This document shows positions 25,888-34,689 of a stretch of DNA of 64,000 nt, piece after piece. Source of the stretch: Myxococcales bacterium (lineage in GTDB: Bacteria > Myxococcota_A > Polyangia > Haliangiales > Haliangiaceae). The first letter of the stretch is position 1. Every line of letters begins with the position of its first letter. Location of the stretch: the NCBI GenBank assembly GCA_016717005.1, contig JADJUF010000037.1:496001-560000 (forward strand), read 5' to 3'. The notes below the pieces were generated by a model. That model saw nothing but the letters and a program-made list of their open reading frames with translations. It did not search any database and was not told where the DNA came from. The translations under genes and the position numbers were made by a program.

Positions 25888-27465
25888 CTACATCATCTCC
25901 AGGCCCTTGAGGCCCGACACGACGCCGAGCATCTTCGACGGCGCCGGCACGCCGCTCTTCAGGTTGCACTTCGGCGAGCGATCGGTGCGGCCGTCGTAGG
26001 TCCAGGCCTGGCACTGCGCCTCGCGGGCGCAGGCGGCCTGGCACACGGTCGGGTCGAGGTCCGGGTTCGAGAACGAGCGGTAGTCCGAGCCGCTGCGGTT
26101 GACGTCGACCTCGAGGCCGCGCCGCACGCCCGACGTCATCGCGGTGGCGTGTGTGGCCCACGGCACCGCGTCCTTCAGCCAGCAGTAGCGGGTGAACGCG
26201 TCGAAGGTGTAGGCCTTGCAACGCGCGTCGCCGGCGCAGGTCGCCGCGCACGCGACGCCGTCGTCGCGGGTCCACACCGCGTAGTCGAACCCAGGTCGGT
26301 TGACGTCGCCCTCGTACAGGTGCGTGGTGGCGCCCGAGGTGCAGCCCGCGCTCGCGACCTTGGTGGTGCCGGCCGACTTGAGCCAGCACCGGTGGGTGGC
26401 GTTGACCCAGGTCCACGCGCGGCACGCGGCGGTGCGCCCGCACGCGGCGGCGCAGACGTCGACGCGCGCGGTCGTCAGCGAGGTCAGGTCGAGGCCAGGG
26501 CGATCGGTGCCGAGCTCGAAGCGCGTGGGCAGCCCCGAGGTCACGCCGACGCCGCCGCGCATCTCGGGCACGCCCTCCTTCAGGTAGCAGCGCGCGCTGC
26601 TCGCGACCCAGGTGAACGCCTTGCACGCGGCCGCGCCCTCACACTGCGCGCGGCACGCCGCGACCGTCGCGGTGATGACGCTGCCGTAGTCCATGCCCGG
26701 GCGATCGATCCCGACCTCGTCGGGGCCGTCCCAGGTGTGCATGACGTCCTCGATCTGCTTGCCGTAGAACGGGATCGACGTGAAGCCCAGGAACGACGTC
26801 CCGGCGTGCGGCACGTAGTGATGCACGGTGCCCCACAGGTCGCCGGTGCCCGAGGCGTAGCCGGTGAACGCCGGCCCGCCGTCGTCGACGGAGTCCCAGA
26901 CGAACGGCGCCGGGCCGCGCGCGAAGAGGAAGTCGCGCACCTGCTTGCCGAGGGTCTCGTAGCGGTCCCAGCCCCAGACGTTGGCGCGGTCACCGTCGCT
27001 GGGCAGCCGCACGGCCAGCGACGCCGGCGTCGCCTGGCTCGACGGCACCGGCGTGGTCAGGTGCGCGAGCGCGAGCGTCGTTCCGAAATCGTCGTCGAGG
27101 ATGCGCTCGGCCCAGTTGGCGAAGAACGAGTGGGCTCGGTCGATGGCGTAGGTGCGCAGCTGGCCGTTCTTGTCGGTGAACGAGAACGCCGCGCCGGCGA
27201 GCGGGGCCTCGCTGGTGTTGCGGTACAGGCTGGTGGCGCATCGGCTCGTGGTCACCACGACCTGCGGCGCGATCAGGGTCGCCATGCACGGCGCGCCGCT
27301 CGCGTCGGTGATCAGCCGGCCGATCTCCGGGCGCGCCGTCGTGGGCGTCCCGGCCAGGGCCGCCTCCTCGTCGTCGAGCGCGTCGTCGTCGTCGAGGCAG
27401 CCTGCGAACAGCGCCGCGACAGCGGCACCGACAACCAAGGACTGAAGTGAGCGCGTGAGGGTCAT
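25888..27465 (-). CDS. PAN/Apple-domain lipoprotein with inactive trypsin-like domain
   Basis: 525 residues. The signal peptide ends in a lipobox (LFAGC at residues 19-23), so the protein is probably membrane-anchored. Residues 45-250 resemble a trypsin fold (MATLIAPQVVVTTSRC, then FGTTLALAHL), but the catalytic His site TAAHC reads TTSRC and the Ser site GDSGGP reads VDDGGP, so it should be inactive. Four PAN/Apple modules follow, each with a CxxxC pattern and a CYLK/CWLK/CNLK motif (for example CKAFTW...CYLKEG). PAN domains bind proteins or carbohydrates. Probable surface adhesin or binding protein. Confidence 0.8.
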   Translation of the reverse strand: MTLTRSLQSLVVGAAVAALFAGCLDDDDALDDEEAALAGTPTTARPEIGRLITDASGAPCMATLIAPQVVVTTSRCATSLYRNTSEAPLAGAAFSFTDKNGQLRTYAIDRAHSFFANWAERILDDDFGTTLALAHLTTPVPSSQATPASLAVRLPSDGDRANVWGWDRYETLGKQVRDFLFARGPAPFVWDSVDDGGPAFTGYASGTGDLWGTVHHYVPHAGTSFLGFTSIPFYGKQIEDVMHTWDGPDEVGIDRPGMDYGSVITATVAACRAQCEGAAACKAFTWVASSARCYLKEGVPEMRGGVGVTSGLPTRFELGTDRPGLDLTSLTTARVDVCAAACGRTAACRAWTWVNATHRCWLKSAGTTKVASAGCTSGATTHLYEGDVNRPGFDYAVWTRDDGVACAATCAGDARCKAYTFDAFTRYCWLKDAVPWATHATAMTSGVRRGLEVDVNRSGSDYRSFSNPDLDPTVCQAACAREAQCQAWTYDGRTDRSPKCNLKSGVPAPSKMLGVVSGLKGLEMM

Positions 27466-28247
27466 GCCGACGCCCTGAGCAAGGCCCGGACCAGCCGCGA
27501 CCTGCGCCGGCGCTCGCCGGGCGCGCAGCGCGTGAGCAACGATTGCCCACCCACGCGTCGGTGAGCAGGCGTGGCCCGCGCGGCCGAGGCGTCACCCACA
27601 TCACACGCGCCTCGCCGGTCACGCGGTCCCGGCCCGCCCATCGTCGACCTTTTTCCTGTCCCGAGACCCGTCGCACTCCACTGCTGACCGGCGAGGCGCC
27701 CGCCGCAACGGTTGCGGCCCACCCACAGGCAAGACGCCGCGAGCCAGCCCGACCGAACACGCGATCGAACAATTTCTCGTCGGCCCACGTCCACGTCGGG
27801 GACCGCGCCTCGACCTACCGCCCCTGCACCTGCCCGGCTCGGCGCGGCTCGGTCGGGTCCGCGCGGTTCGGCCCGGCTCGGCGCGGCTCGGTCGGGTCCG
27901 CGCGGTTCGGCCCGGTCGGCTCGGCTCGGCTCGGCTCGGCTCGGCTCGGCTCGGCTCGGCTCGGCTCGGCTCGGCTCGGTCGGGTCCGCGCGGTTCGGCC
28001 CGGTCGGCGCGGTTCGGCCCGGTCGGCGCGGTTCGGCCCGGTCGGCGCGGTTCGGCCCGGTCGGCTCGGCTCGGCTCGGCTCGGCTCGGCTCGCTCGGCT
28101 CGGCTCGGCTCGGCTCGGCTGGCTCGGCTCGGCTCGCTCGGCTCGGCTCGGCTCGGCTCGGCTCGGCTCGGCTCGGCTCGCTCGACTCGGTCGGCTCGGC
28201 TCGGCTCGGCGACGAGATCCGACGGTGCGGTGCTTCTTCGGTCGGGC
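27466..28247. other. Gene-free region dominated by a satellite repeat
   Basis: 782 bases between the PAN lipoprotein (leftward) and the end of the SMP-30-like gene. Bases 27466-27820 are ordinary non-coding sequence that should hold the promoter of the PAN gene. The rest is a GGCTC-type satellite. Open frames through it are repetitive (Ser-Ala-Arg-Leu-Gly) and not believable as proteins. Confidence 0.7.
27838..28210. repeat. GGCTC pentanucleotide satellite with interspersed 17-bp units
   Basis: Long runs of the 5-mer GGCTC (about 12 copies at 27917-27980, more at 28060-28210) alternate with several copies of a GCGGTTCGGCCCGGTCG unit. The + strand has regularly spaced GG doublets, so two-tetrad G-quadruplex formation is possible. 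It begins about 40 bases after the stop of the SMP-30-like gene. Confidence 0.85.
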
Positions 28248-29203
28248 TCAGTTGCGCGGCAGACCCGGGTTCGCCAGCGTCACCTGGTAGACCGCGGTGC
28301 GGGCGGTCACGAACAGCGTGCGGGCGTCGGCCCCGCCGAACCCGACGTTGGACGGCTGCTGCGGCACGGCCAGGACGCCCCAGCGGCGGCCGTCGGGCGC
28401 GAAGGCCTCGACGCCGGCGGCGGTCGCGACGAACAGGTTGCCGGCGGCGTCGACCGCGAGACCGTCCGGCGTGGCGGCGGTGGTCGTGAACACGCGCTCG
28501 CCCGTCGTCGCCCCGGCCGCGTCGACGTCGTACGCCCGGACCAGCGCGTGGTCGGCGTCGCCCACGTACAGCACGGCCGCGTCGGGCGACAGCGCGATGC
28601 CGTTGGGCCGCTCGTCGAGGGCGCCGCGCCGCACGGTCGAGACCGCGCCGGCCGGCGTGACCCGGAACGTGCCCATGAACGCCAGCTCGCGCTGGGCGTC
28701 GGTGATGCCGAACGGCGGATCGGTGAAGTAGATCGTGCCGTCGGCCCGGACCACCGCGTCGTTGGGCGAGTTGAGCCGCGCGCCCTCGAACCGATCGACG
28801 ATCGTCACCGCGATCTCGCCGTCGCCCCGCGCCACGCGCCGGCCGCCGTGCTCGCACGCGACCAGCGTGCCCTGCGGATCGAGCGCCAGGCCGTTGCTGT
28901 TGCCGCTGGCCGCGCGGAACACCGTCGGCACGCCCGCGCCCGGTGCCCAGCGATAGATCGTCGCCGCCGGGATGTCGGAGAACAACAGGTCGCCCGTCGC
29001 CGCGCGCCACTGCGGCCCCTCGACGAACTGGTACCCGCTCGCGACCTCGGTCACCGCGCCCGCGCCCGCCAGCGGATCGACCGCCGCCGCGTCAGGGCCG
29101 CCGCCGTCGAGCGCGCCCCCGTCATCGCCCAGCGGCGGTTGATCATCTGCGCCGCAGCCCCCAGCGCGAGCGGGACCAGCAGGGCGAGCGGCGAGCAGCG
29201 CAT
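28248..29203 (-). pseudogene. SMP-30/gluconolactonase-like lipoprotein with N-terminal frame break
   Basis: The body of the protein is a six-bladed beta-propeller of the SMP-30/gluconolaconase/LRE type: EGPQWRAATGDLLFSDIP (metal-binding Glu), GNSNGLALDPQGTLVACEHG, LNSPNDAVVRADGTIYFTDP (Asn/Asp ligands) and LYVGDADHALV. The natural start appears to be the ATG at 29203 (MRCSPLALLVPLALG), in a different frame. One extra C in the C5 run at 29158-29162 would join it to give LALGGCGADD, a perfect lipobox. A GTG-type start in the propeller frame would give no signal peptide. Probably a sequencing indel; the function would be hydrolysis of a lactone outside the cell. Confidence 0.8.
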
Positions 29204-29259
29204 GCGCCAGCGTACCGCGCCGCGGCGCCGTGACGTCGAGCAGCACGAGTGTCTGTGGC

Positions 29260-29739
29260 TCAGAAGCTCGCGCCGAACGACAGCATCACCGGCGTCGTCG
29301 TGTCATCGACCGCCGCCAGCACCGCGTAGTCGATCACCACGCCCGCGACCACGCCGACCGCGACCCCCAGCATCCCGCCGCCGATGCAGCCCATCGCCTG
29401 TCCGAACCCGCCGCGCCCGCCGCTGCCGCCCGCGCCGCACCCGATCACCATCGCGACCGCCGGGATCCCAACCCGCGCGCCGAACGCGAGCCCCGCCGCG
29501 CCCCAGCGCCCGTGCGCCGCGTGCACGATCGGACTGCCCAGCGCGTAGCCCGCCACGCCCAGCGCCAGCGCCGGCGTCGCCTCCGTCGCCGCGCCCGCCA
29601 CCACGACACCCACGCTCGCCAGGTCGACGATCACCATCGTGCCGCGGTAGGTCTCGCCGTCGCCCGCGCGCGCCGGCCGCGCCAGCGCGCCGGTGGCCAG
29701 CACCGCGAACACGACCGCAGCAGGACGAGCGCGGGCCAT
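29260..29739 (-). CDS. Hypothetical exported, glycine-rich membrane protein
   Basis: 159 residues from the ATG at 29739. A signal peptide (AAVVFAVLATGALARPARA) precedes two or three hydrophobic Gly/Ala/Val-rich segments, including IGGGMLGVAVGVVAGVVIDY. The ending PVMLSFGASF is outer-membrane-like. No known family was recognised. It probably sits in the envelope. The SMP-30-like gene starts about 57 bases downstream on the same strand. Confidence 0.55.
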   Translation of the reverse strand: MARARPAAVVFAVLATGALARPARAGDGETYRGTMVIVDLASVGVVVAGAATEATPALALGVAGYALGSPIVHAAHGRWGAAGLAFGARVGIPAVAMVIGCGAGGSGGRGGFGQAMGCIGGGMLGVAVGVVAGVVIDYAVLAAVDDTTTPVMLSFGASF

Positions 29740-29895
29740 GCCCGACGGTCGCGCGGACGGCGTCGCGCGGCAAGGTGATCGTGCCCGCGCTGTGGCCGGT
29801 CGCACGGTCGCCGCGCGCGAATCCCGCGCCGCGGCTGTTCGATCGCCGCGGTTCGCGACGTCCTGGGGGCGAGTCGCGCGTGCGACCGGAGCGCC

Positions 29896-30342
29896 ATGGC
29901 CCTCGTCTACGTCAGCATGGATCACGATGACGCCGCGCAGGTGCGGGCGCTGGCCAAGCTGCGCGCCAACGCGGCGTACGAGCTCCGCGTCCACGAGCGG
30001 GTGGTGGTGGTCGAGCCGGGCGGCAAGGGCGTCAGGGTCCGGCCGACGGATCCGCGGGCGGCGCCAGTGAAGGCGGCGATCGGCGCGCAGCTGGCGCAGT
30101 GCGCGCGGCTGGTCGTGTTGATCGGCGACACCACCGAGAGTCACCCGTGGATCGAGTGGGAGGTGCGCTCCTTCTTCGAGCAGAAGGTGCCGCTGGCGGG
30201 GCCGCAGACCTGGCGGCGCATCCGTGGCATGCGCCTCAAGGGCACGCGCGGCGGCGATCCGGCGGCGCTGGCGGGTCGGGCGACCGTGACGCTCGACTGG
30301 AGCCCGGCGGCGCTGGGCCACTGGATCGCGAGCCCGCTGTAG
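29896..30342 (+). CDS. TIR-like (DUF1863/ThsB-like) domain protein
   Basis: 148 residues forming essentially one domain: ALVYVSMDHDDAAQVRALA (first strand and helix), YELRVHER, VKAAIGAQLAQCARLVVLIGDTT, then HPWIEWEVRSFF and MRLKG. This is the layout of MTH538/DUF1863 TIR-like proteins such as ThsB of Thoeris defence. The W-x-x-x-E motif (WIEWE) keeps the catalytic Glu position. Such proteins make NAD-derived signals or degrade NAD on infection. No ThsA is adjacent; the nearest related genes are the CHAT and TIR-STAND proteins downstream. The ATG at 29896 has no strong ribosome-binding site. Confidence 0.7.
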   Translation: MALVYVSMDHDDAAQVRALAKLRANAAYELRVHERVVVVEPGGKGVRVRPTDPRAAPVKAAIGAQLAQCARLVVLIGDTTESHPWIEWEVRSFFEQKVPLAGPQTWRRIRGMRLKGTRGGDPAALAGRATVTLDWSPAALGHWIASPL

Positions 30343-30416
30343 AACACGAACATCGCGGCGACGAGTCGCCCGCCTCCTTGACCCGACCGCGAGCGAGCCC
30401 ACCGCAGCAGGACCGC

Positions 30417-32645
30417 TCACGGGCCGCAGGCGGCGTCGCCCCAGACGGTGAAGGCGGCCCAGACGTCGACGCGCACGGTCGCGGCGACCTGACGCTGGGC
30501 GGCGGCGAGGCGCGCGGCGGGCCCGAGCGGCTCGGGCTGCGCGTAGTACGCGCGCACGACCTCGGCGGCGGCGTCGTCGGGCACCGATCGCAGCGTCGCG
30601 ACGACGTGGCGGCTGCCGGCGGCGAGGAACGCCGAGGGGAAGCTGCTCCAGGCCTCGGCGTCGGCGCCGGCGGCGGTGTCGCAGCCGGTCAGCACGACGG
30701 TGCGCGGCGCGAGCTGCTGGTCGAGCACGTCGGCCGGCGTGACCAGGCCGTCGGCGAGCTCGAGCCCGCCGCCGCGGCCGTGGACCGCGGCGTGGAGCAG
30801 CGCCGCGCGCGCCGACGCCGTGACCGCGGCGCGATCGGCGGCGGCGCCGAGGCGGGCGTGGGCGCCGGCGAGGCGGCGGACCTCGTCGGCGGCGTGGGGC
30901 AGGTCGCCGCGGGCGTCGCCGACGAGCACCCGCTCGTCGGTCCAGGCGCCGTCCCGGCAGCCGAGCGCCGCCAGGCCGGGGAGGCGCACGATCGGCCGCG
31001 CGGCGATCACGAACTGGCCGTCGACGCGCAGCGCGGCGAACGGCAGATCGGCGAGCGCGTCGCTGGTGACGACGTACAGCGGATCGGCGCGCGTGGTCAC
31101 GTCGCGAGGCAGCAGCGCGGCGGCGGCGGCGGTCGCGAGCGCGGGCTCACCGGGGGCGCGCCGCCAGCGCCCCACCGCGGCGATCTGATCAGTGGTGAGC
31201 GCGGCGATCGTGGCGGCCCCGCCGCGGACGTGGACCCGCCACGCGGCGTCATCGATCGCCAGCAGCACCACCGCCTCGCGCCCGTCGAGGCGCGCCAGCA
31301 GTGACGCGCGATCGAGCGCGGGGCCCGCGTCCTGGCGCTGGCGGACCCGGGCGTCGAGCAGCGACTGCGCGGCCGCGTCGAGCGGATGGCGGTCGCGCGC
31401 GAGCGCCGCGTCGAGCCAGGCCCGGGCGTGGAGCGACTCGGCGACGACCAGCGCGTCGAGGCCGCGCTCGGCCTCGGCCAGGAGCCCGAGCAGCTCGAGG
31501 TAGGGCCGGGTCCGCGCCGCCAGGATCCACGGGCGCAGCTCGGGTCGGTCCGCGCCCTGCCGCAGCGCCTCGACCGCGGCGATCGCCTCGCGGTAGTAGC
31601 GCTCGGCGGCGGCCGCGTCGCCGGCGCGGCGATAGGCCCGGGCCAGCTCGAGCGCCACCTGACCGCGGAGGTCGAGCTCGACCTCGCCGAGGTCGGCGGC
31701 GGCGAACAGGGCCGCGGCCGCGGGCAGATCGCCGACGCGCGCCGCGACGAAGCCGCGCACGAGGGCGAGCCGGCGCGCCTCGTAGGCGTCGGCCGGCGGC
31801 TCGGTCAGCTCGGCCAGCGCGGCGTCGACCTCGCCCAGCTCGGCCAGCGCGCTCGCGCGGTTGAGCTGGACCGCGACCTCGATCGCGCGGCGCTGGTGCG
31901 GCGTCGCGTCGCCGCCGGCGCGGTTGTGCGCGCGCGCCTCGGCCAGGTAGCCGAGCGCCGCGCGCAGGTCGCGCTCGCCGCCCAGGTCGATCAAGAACAG
32001 CCCGTGCTGCAGGTAGGTGTGGGCGAGCAGCGACGGCCACGGCCGCGCGTGCTCCTCGGCGTCGAAGAACGCGTCGCGGGCGTCCTCGGCCAGGCCGATC
32101 TCGTCGTACAGCTCGGCCAGCGTGGTGGCCGCCCGCGCCCGCGCGCCGTCGTCCTGGGCCAGCTCGGCCTCGGCGCTCGCGAGCCGCGCGTACGTCAGCG
32201 CGTCCTCGAAGTGGGCCTCGGGGCGCGGCACCCGCGCGAGGAAGCTGGCGGCCTTGGCGGCCTTGCCGTGCGCGCCGACGCGCTGGAAGCCGGCGAGCGC
32301 GCGCACGAGCAGCTCGCGGCCGTGCGCCACGCGGCTGGGATCCTCGTCCTGCGCGCGGACGTAGCCGGCCAAGTAGGCGGCGTCGGCGGCGACGGGGCCG
32401 GTCAGCAGGGCCTCGGCGGCGGTGGCCGCATCGGCGGCGTGGTGGTCGCCGAGCTGACGATAGGCCCGGGCCAGCGCGACCCGGTCGGACCCGACGGGAC
32501 AGCGCGCGACGACGTCGTCCCACCGCTCGTGCGCGTACGCGTCGACGCACGGATCCACCCCGGCGGGGCGACCGCAGGCGATCGCCGCGACGGCCACGAC
32601 GATCCATCCGGGGCCAGCGAGACGGAGCGCGCCCAAGGACCTCAC
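30417..32645 (-). CDS. TPR-CHAT protease-like lipoprotein
   Basis: 742 residues from a GTG at 32645 chosen because it gives a signal peptide ending in a lipobox (VAAIACG); in-frame extensions upstream are low-complexity. Residues 40-450 are TPR-like helical repeats (for example AHTYLQHGLFLIDLG). The C-terminal 300 residues are a CHAT domain, a caspase relative, with the His in ALLHAAVHGRG (about residue 618) and the Cys in VVLTGCDTAAG (about residue 655). Both catalytic residues are present, so it should be an active protease. It is divergent from an ECF sigma/anti-sigma pair across a palindromic region, suggesting shared control. Confidence 0.8.
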   Translation of the reverse strand: MRSLGALRLAGPGWIVVAVAAIACGRPAGVDPCVDAYAHERWDDVVARCPVGSDRVALARAYRQLGDHHAADAATAAEALLTGPVAADAAYLAGYVRAQDEDPSRVAHGRELLVRALAGFQRVGAHGKAAKAASFLARVPRPEAHFEDALTYARLASAEAELAQDDGARARAATTLAELYDEIGLAEDARDAFFDAEEHARPWPSLLAHTYLQHGLFLIDLGGERDLRAALGYLAEARAHNRAGGDATPHQRRAIEVAVQLNRASALAELGEVDAALAELTEPPADAYEARRLALVRGFVAARVGDLPAAAALFAAADLGEVELDLRGQVALELARAYRRAGDAAAAERYYREAIAAVEALRQGADRPELRPWILAARTRPYLELLGLLAEAERGLDALVVAESLHARAWLDAALARDRHPLDAAAQSLLDARVRQRQDAGPALDRASLLARLDGREAVVLLAIDDAAWRVHVRGGAATIAALTTDQIAAVGRWRRAPGEPALATAAAAALLPRDVTTRADPLYVVTSDALADLPFAALRVDGQFVIAARPIVRLPGLAALGCRDGAWTDERVLVGDARGDLPHAADEVRRLAGAHARLGAAADRAAVTASARAALLHAAVHGRGGGLELADGLVTPADVLDQQLAPRTVVLTGCDTAAGADAEAWSSFPSAFLAAGSRHVVATLRSVPDDAAAEVVRAYYAQPEPLGPAARLAAAQRQVAATVRVDVWAAFTVWGDAACGP

Positions 32646-32731
32646 CCTAGCACGGCCGGTCGGCCCGATCGCACGGCGCTCCTCGGCGCGTGTTCGACGC
32701 TGCCGGGCCGCGGCGTCTCTGGTGTGAATGC

Positions 32732-32803
32732 TGGCACCGCGCGCCGCCCCGGCGAGGGATCGCCCCGACACGATTGTCGGGACCGGTGCGTGCAGCGGTG
32801 CCA
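32732..32803. promoter_or_regulatory. Nested inverted repeats between CHAT and ECF sigma genes
   Basis: A perfect 7-bp inverted repeat CCCGACA-CGAT-TGTCGGG (32764-32781) lies in the 180-base divergent region. It is flanked by a second perfect pair, TGGCACCGC (32732-32740) and GCGGTGCCA (32795-32803). This looks like operator sites for a dimeric regulator controlling both directions. No regulator is identified. Confidence 0.5.
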
Positions 32804-32825
32804 CCGGCGCGAATAGCATGGCGGC

Positions 32826-33377
32826 GTGGACGACGACGACATCCGTGCCGGGCTGCGGGATGGTGACGTCGACGGGGCGTTCCGGCTGCTCCGCGCCCGT
32901 CACGGCGGCCCGGTGTTCCGCGCGTGCCTGGCGCGCCTGCGCGACCCGACCCTGGCCGAGGAGGCGATGCAGGACGCGTTCGTCAACGCGTTCCGCAAGC
33001 GCCGGCAGCTGGCCGCGGCCGACTCCGTGCGCGGCTACCTGCTCGGCATCGCCGGCAACGTCGCGGTCGATATGTTGCGCAAGGCCCAGCGCCGCACCCG
33101 CCTGGCGCGCGCGAACCAGGTCGTGGCCGACGAGGAGCGCACGCCGCCAGGGACGCCCGCCGACGCCGAGCCCGCGGCCGTCGCCGCGCTCTACGACTGC
33201 CTCGATCAGCTCGAACCCGGCACGCGGACGGCGGTGTTCATGCACTACCGCGACGCGCGGCCGTGGCAGGAGATCGCGACCGCGATCGGCGTGCCGGTCG
33301 ACACCGTGCGCATGCGGGTCAAGCGCGTGCTGAAGGACCTGCGGGCCTGCCTCAAGGCCAAGGGGGTGACCGCGTGA
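32826..33377 (+). CDS. ECF-family RNA polymerase sigma factor
   Basis: 183 residues from the GTG at 32826. Sigma region 2 is at residues 15-90 (LRDPTLAEEAMQDAFVNAFRKR and SVRGYLLGIAGNVAVDMLRK), and region 4 at 120-175 (LEPGTRTAVFMHYRDARPWQEIA and VPVDTVRMRVKRVLKDLRA, the helix-turn-helix). Extracytoplasmic function sigma factors direct RNA polymerase to stress or envelope regulons. The stop overlaps the next gene as GTGA, typical of sigma/anti-sigma pairs. Confidence 0.9.
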   Translation: MDDDDIRAGLRDGDVDGAFRLLRARHGGPVFRACLARLRDPTLAEEAMQDAFVNAFRKRRQLAAADSVRGYLLGIAGNVAVDMLRKAQRRTRLARANQVVADEERTPPGTPADAEPAAVAALYDCLDQLEPGTRTAVFMHYRDARPWQEIATAIGVPVDTVRMRVKRVLKDLRACLKAKGVTA

Positions 33378-34027
33378 CCACCGCCGACGATCGCGACGAC
33401 GAGCTGCTCGATCGGATGGGCGACGGCGTCGCGCCGGCCTCGCCCGAGGAGGCCGCGGCCCGAGCGCCGTACGAGCGCCTGGCCGGACAGCTCCAGGCGC
33501 TCGATCCCCGCGACCCGCCAGCCGGCTGGGAGCGGCGCCTCGACGCGCGGCTGCGGGAGGCGCGCGCGCGCGAGCAGCGCCGACGCTGGTGGCTGATCGG
33601 CGGCGGCGTGGCGGCCGCGGCGGCGGTGGCGGCCGCCGTCGTGCTGTGGCCGCGACCCGCGCCCGCGCCGGTTCGCCCGGTCACGGTCGCGGTGATCGCG
33701 GCCGACGGCGCGGCGCGGCGCGGCGACGCGGCGGTCGGTGACGCCGTGCAGATCGCCGTCGACCGAGCCCAGGCCCAGACCGAGCTGCGCGTCTACCGCG
33801 ACACCACGCTGGTCACGCGCTGTCCCGGCGCCGATGCGTGCCAGATCTCGGCGCGCTCGATCCGCCTGGAGCTGCGCCTGACCGACGTCGGCCGCTACCG
33901 GGTCGTGACGATGACCAGCGCCAGCGCCATCCCGGCGCCCGGCGCGGGCCTCGACGCCGACCTGCTGGCCGCGCGCAGCGCCGGCGCGACCATCGTGCTG
34001 CCGGCGCCGATCGTGGTGCGGCCCTGA
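33374..34027 (+). CDS. Probable anti-sigma factor, single membrane span
   Basis: 217 residues, GTG start overlapping the sigma stop. The cytoplasmic N-terminus (residues 1-72) is acidic and Ala-rich. One transmembrane helix follows (WWLIGGGVAAAAAVAAAVVLW, about residues 74-94), then an extracytoplasmic beta-rich domain with two Cys (RCPGADACQ). The layout fits a membrane anti-sigma factor that senses an outside cue, although a clear zinc-binding anti-sigma domain is not visible. The outer domain is duplicated in the next gene. Confidence 0.65.
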   Translation: MTTADDRDDELLDRMGDGVAPASPEEAAARAPYERLAGQLQALDPRDPPAGWERRLDARLREARAREQRRRWWLIGGGVAAAAAVAAAVVLWPRPAPAPVRPVTVAVIAADGAARRGDAAVGDAVQIAVDRAQAQTELRVYRDTTLVTRCPGADACQISARSIRLELRLTDVGRYRVVTMTSASAIPAPGAGLDADLLAARSAGATIVLPAPIVVRP

Positions 34028-34094
34028 CACACCCGCGCCCACCGCGCGGGCCTCGTCGCGGCGCTCGATCGAGCACCCGCGCCGGGAACGGCTG

Positions 34095-34658
34095 ATGCCG
34101 GTGTTCGTCGCGGCGAGCGTCGCGCCGACGGCCGCCGGTGGGCGGCGGGTCATCGTGGCGGCCGTGGTGACGATCGCGGTCGCTGCCCCCGAGCGATCGA
34201 CCGCACCGACCACCTCGACCACCTCGACCACGCCGACCACGTCGACCACGCCGACCACGCCGACCACGCCGACCGAGCGGTCGCGCGCGCCGGTGATCGC
34301 GATCGCCGGTCCGTCGTCGGCGCTGTCGCGCCCGCCCACGACGATCTATGTGACCACGCCAGGCGCGCTGGTGACGGCGCACGCGACCCCCGCGACGGCC
34401 ATGTGGCTGTACCAGGCCGATCAGCTGGTCGCCCGGTGCCCCGGCCCGGCCTGCACGGTCCAGGGCGCGGCGCTGGTGTTGCGGTTCCGGCCGACCACGA
34501 TCGCACGCTATCGCGTGATGGCGGCGGACGGGGGGATCACGCTCACGTCGACGGGCGACTTCGACGCCGACGTGCTGGCCGCGCGCGCTCGCGGTGCGCG
34601 CCTCGCGCTCGGTGTGATCGAGGTGATCGACGTCGTCGGCCTACCCGCGACGCCGTGA
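34095..34658 (+). CDS. Paralogue of the anti-sigma outer domain with Thr-rich linker
   Basis: 187 residues. After a hydrophobic N-terminal segment (VIVAAVVTIAVAAP) comes a Thr/Pro/Ser-rich stretch, then a domain that aligns with the outer domain of the preceding gene: LVARCPGPACTVQG versus LVTRCPGADACQIS, IARYRVM versus VGRYRVV, and FDADVLAARARGA versus LDADLLAARSAGA. It is therefore a duplicate of the putative sensor, kept in the same operon. Function unknown; it may bind the same ligand or regulate the anti-sigma factor. Confidence 0.6.
   Translation: MPVFVAASVAPTAAGGRRVIVAAVVTIAVAAPERSTAPTTSTTSTTPTTSTTPTTPTTPTERSRAPVIAIAGPSSALSRPPTTIYVTTPGALVTAHATPATAMWLYQADQLVARCPGPACTVQGAALVLRFRPTTIARYRVMAADGGITLTSTGDFDADVLAARARGARLALGVIEVIDVVGLPATP
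34200..34272 (+). repeat. 9-bp repeats coding Thr-Pro/Ser-Thr
   Basis: About eight copies of an ACCACSYCG-type 9-bp unit (CGACCACGC and CGACCACCT forms) encode the Thr-rich linker. The unit keeps the frame. It is the same kind of 3-codon repeat seen near 1.6 kb and 25.3 kb. Confidence 0.7.
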
Positions 34659-34689
34659 TCGACGTCCACAGGAGGCCGGGATCGAACCC

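Noticed and set aside
27838..28210. Ser/Arg/Leu/Gly-repeat proteins in the GGCTC satellite
   Set aside because: Purely repetitive translation in several frames, no start signal and no recognisable domain.
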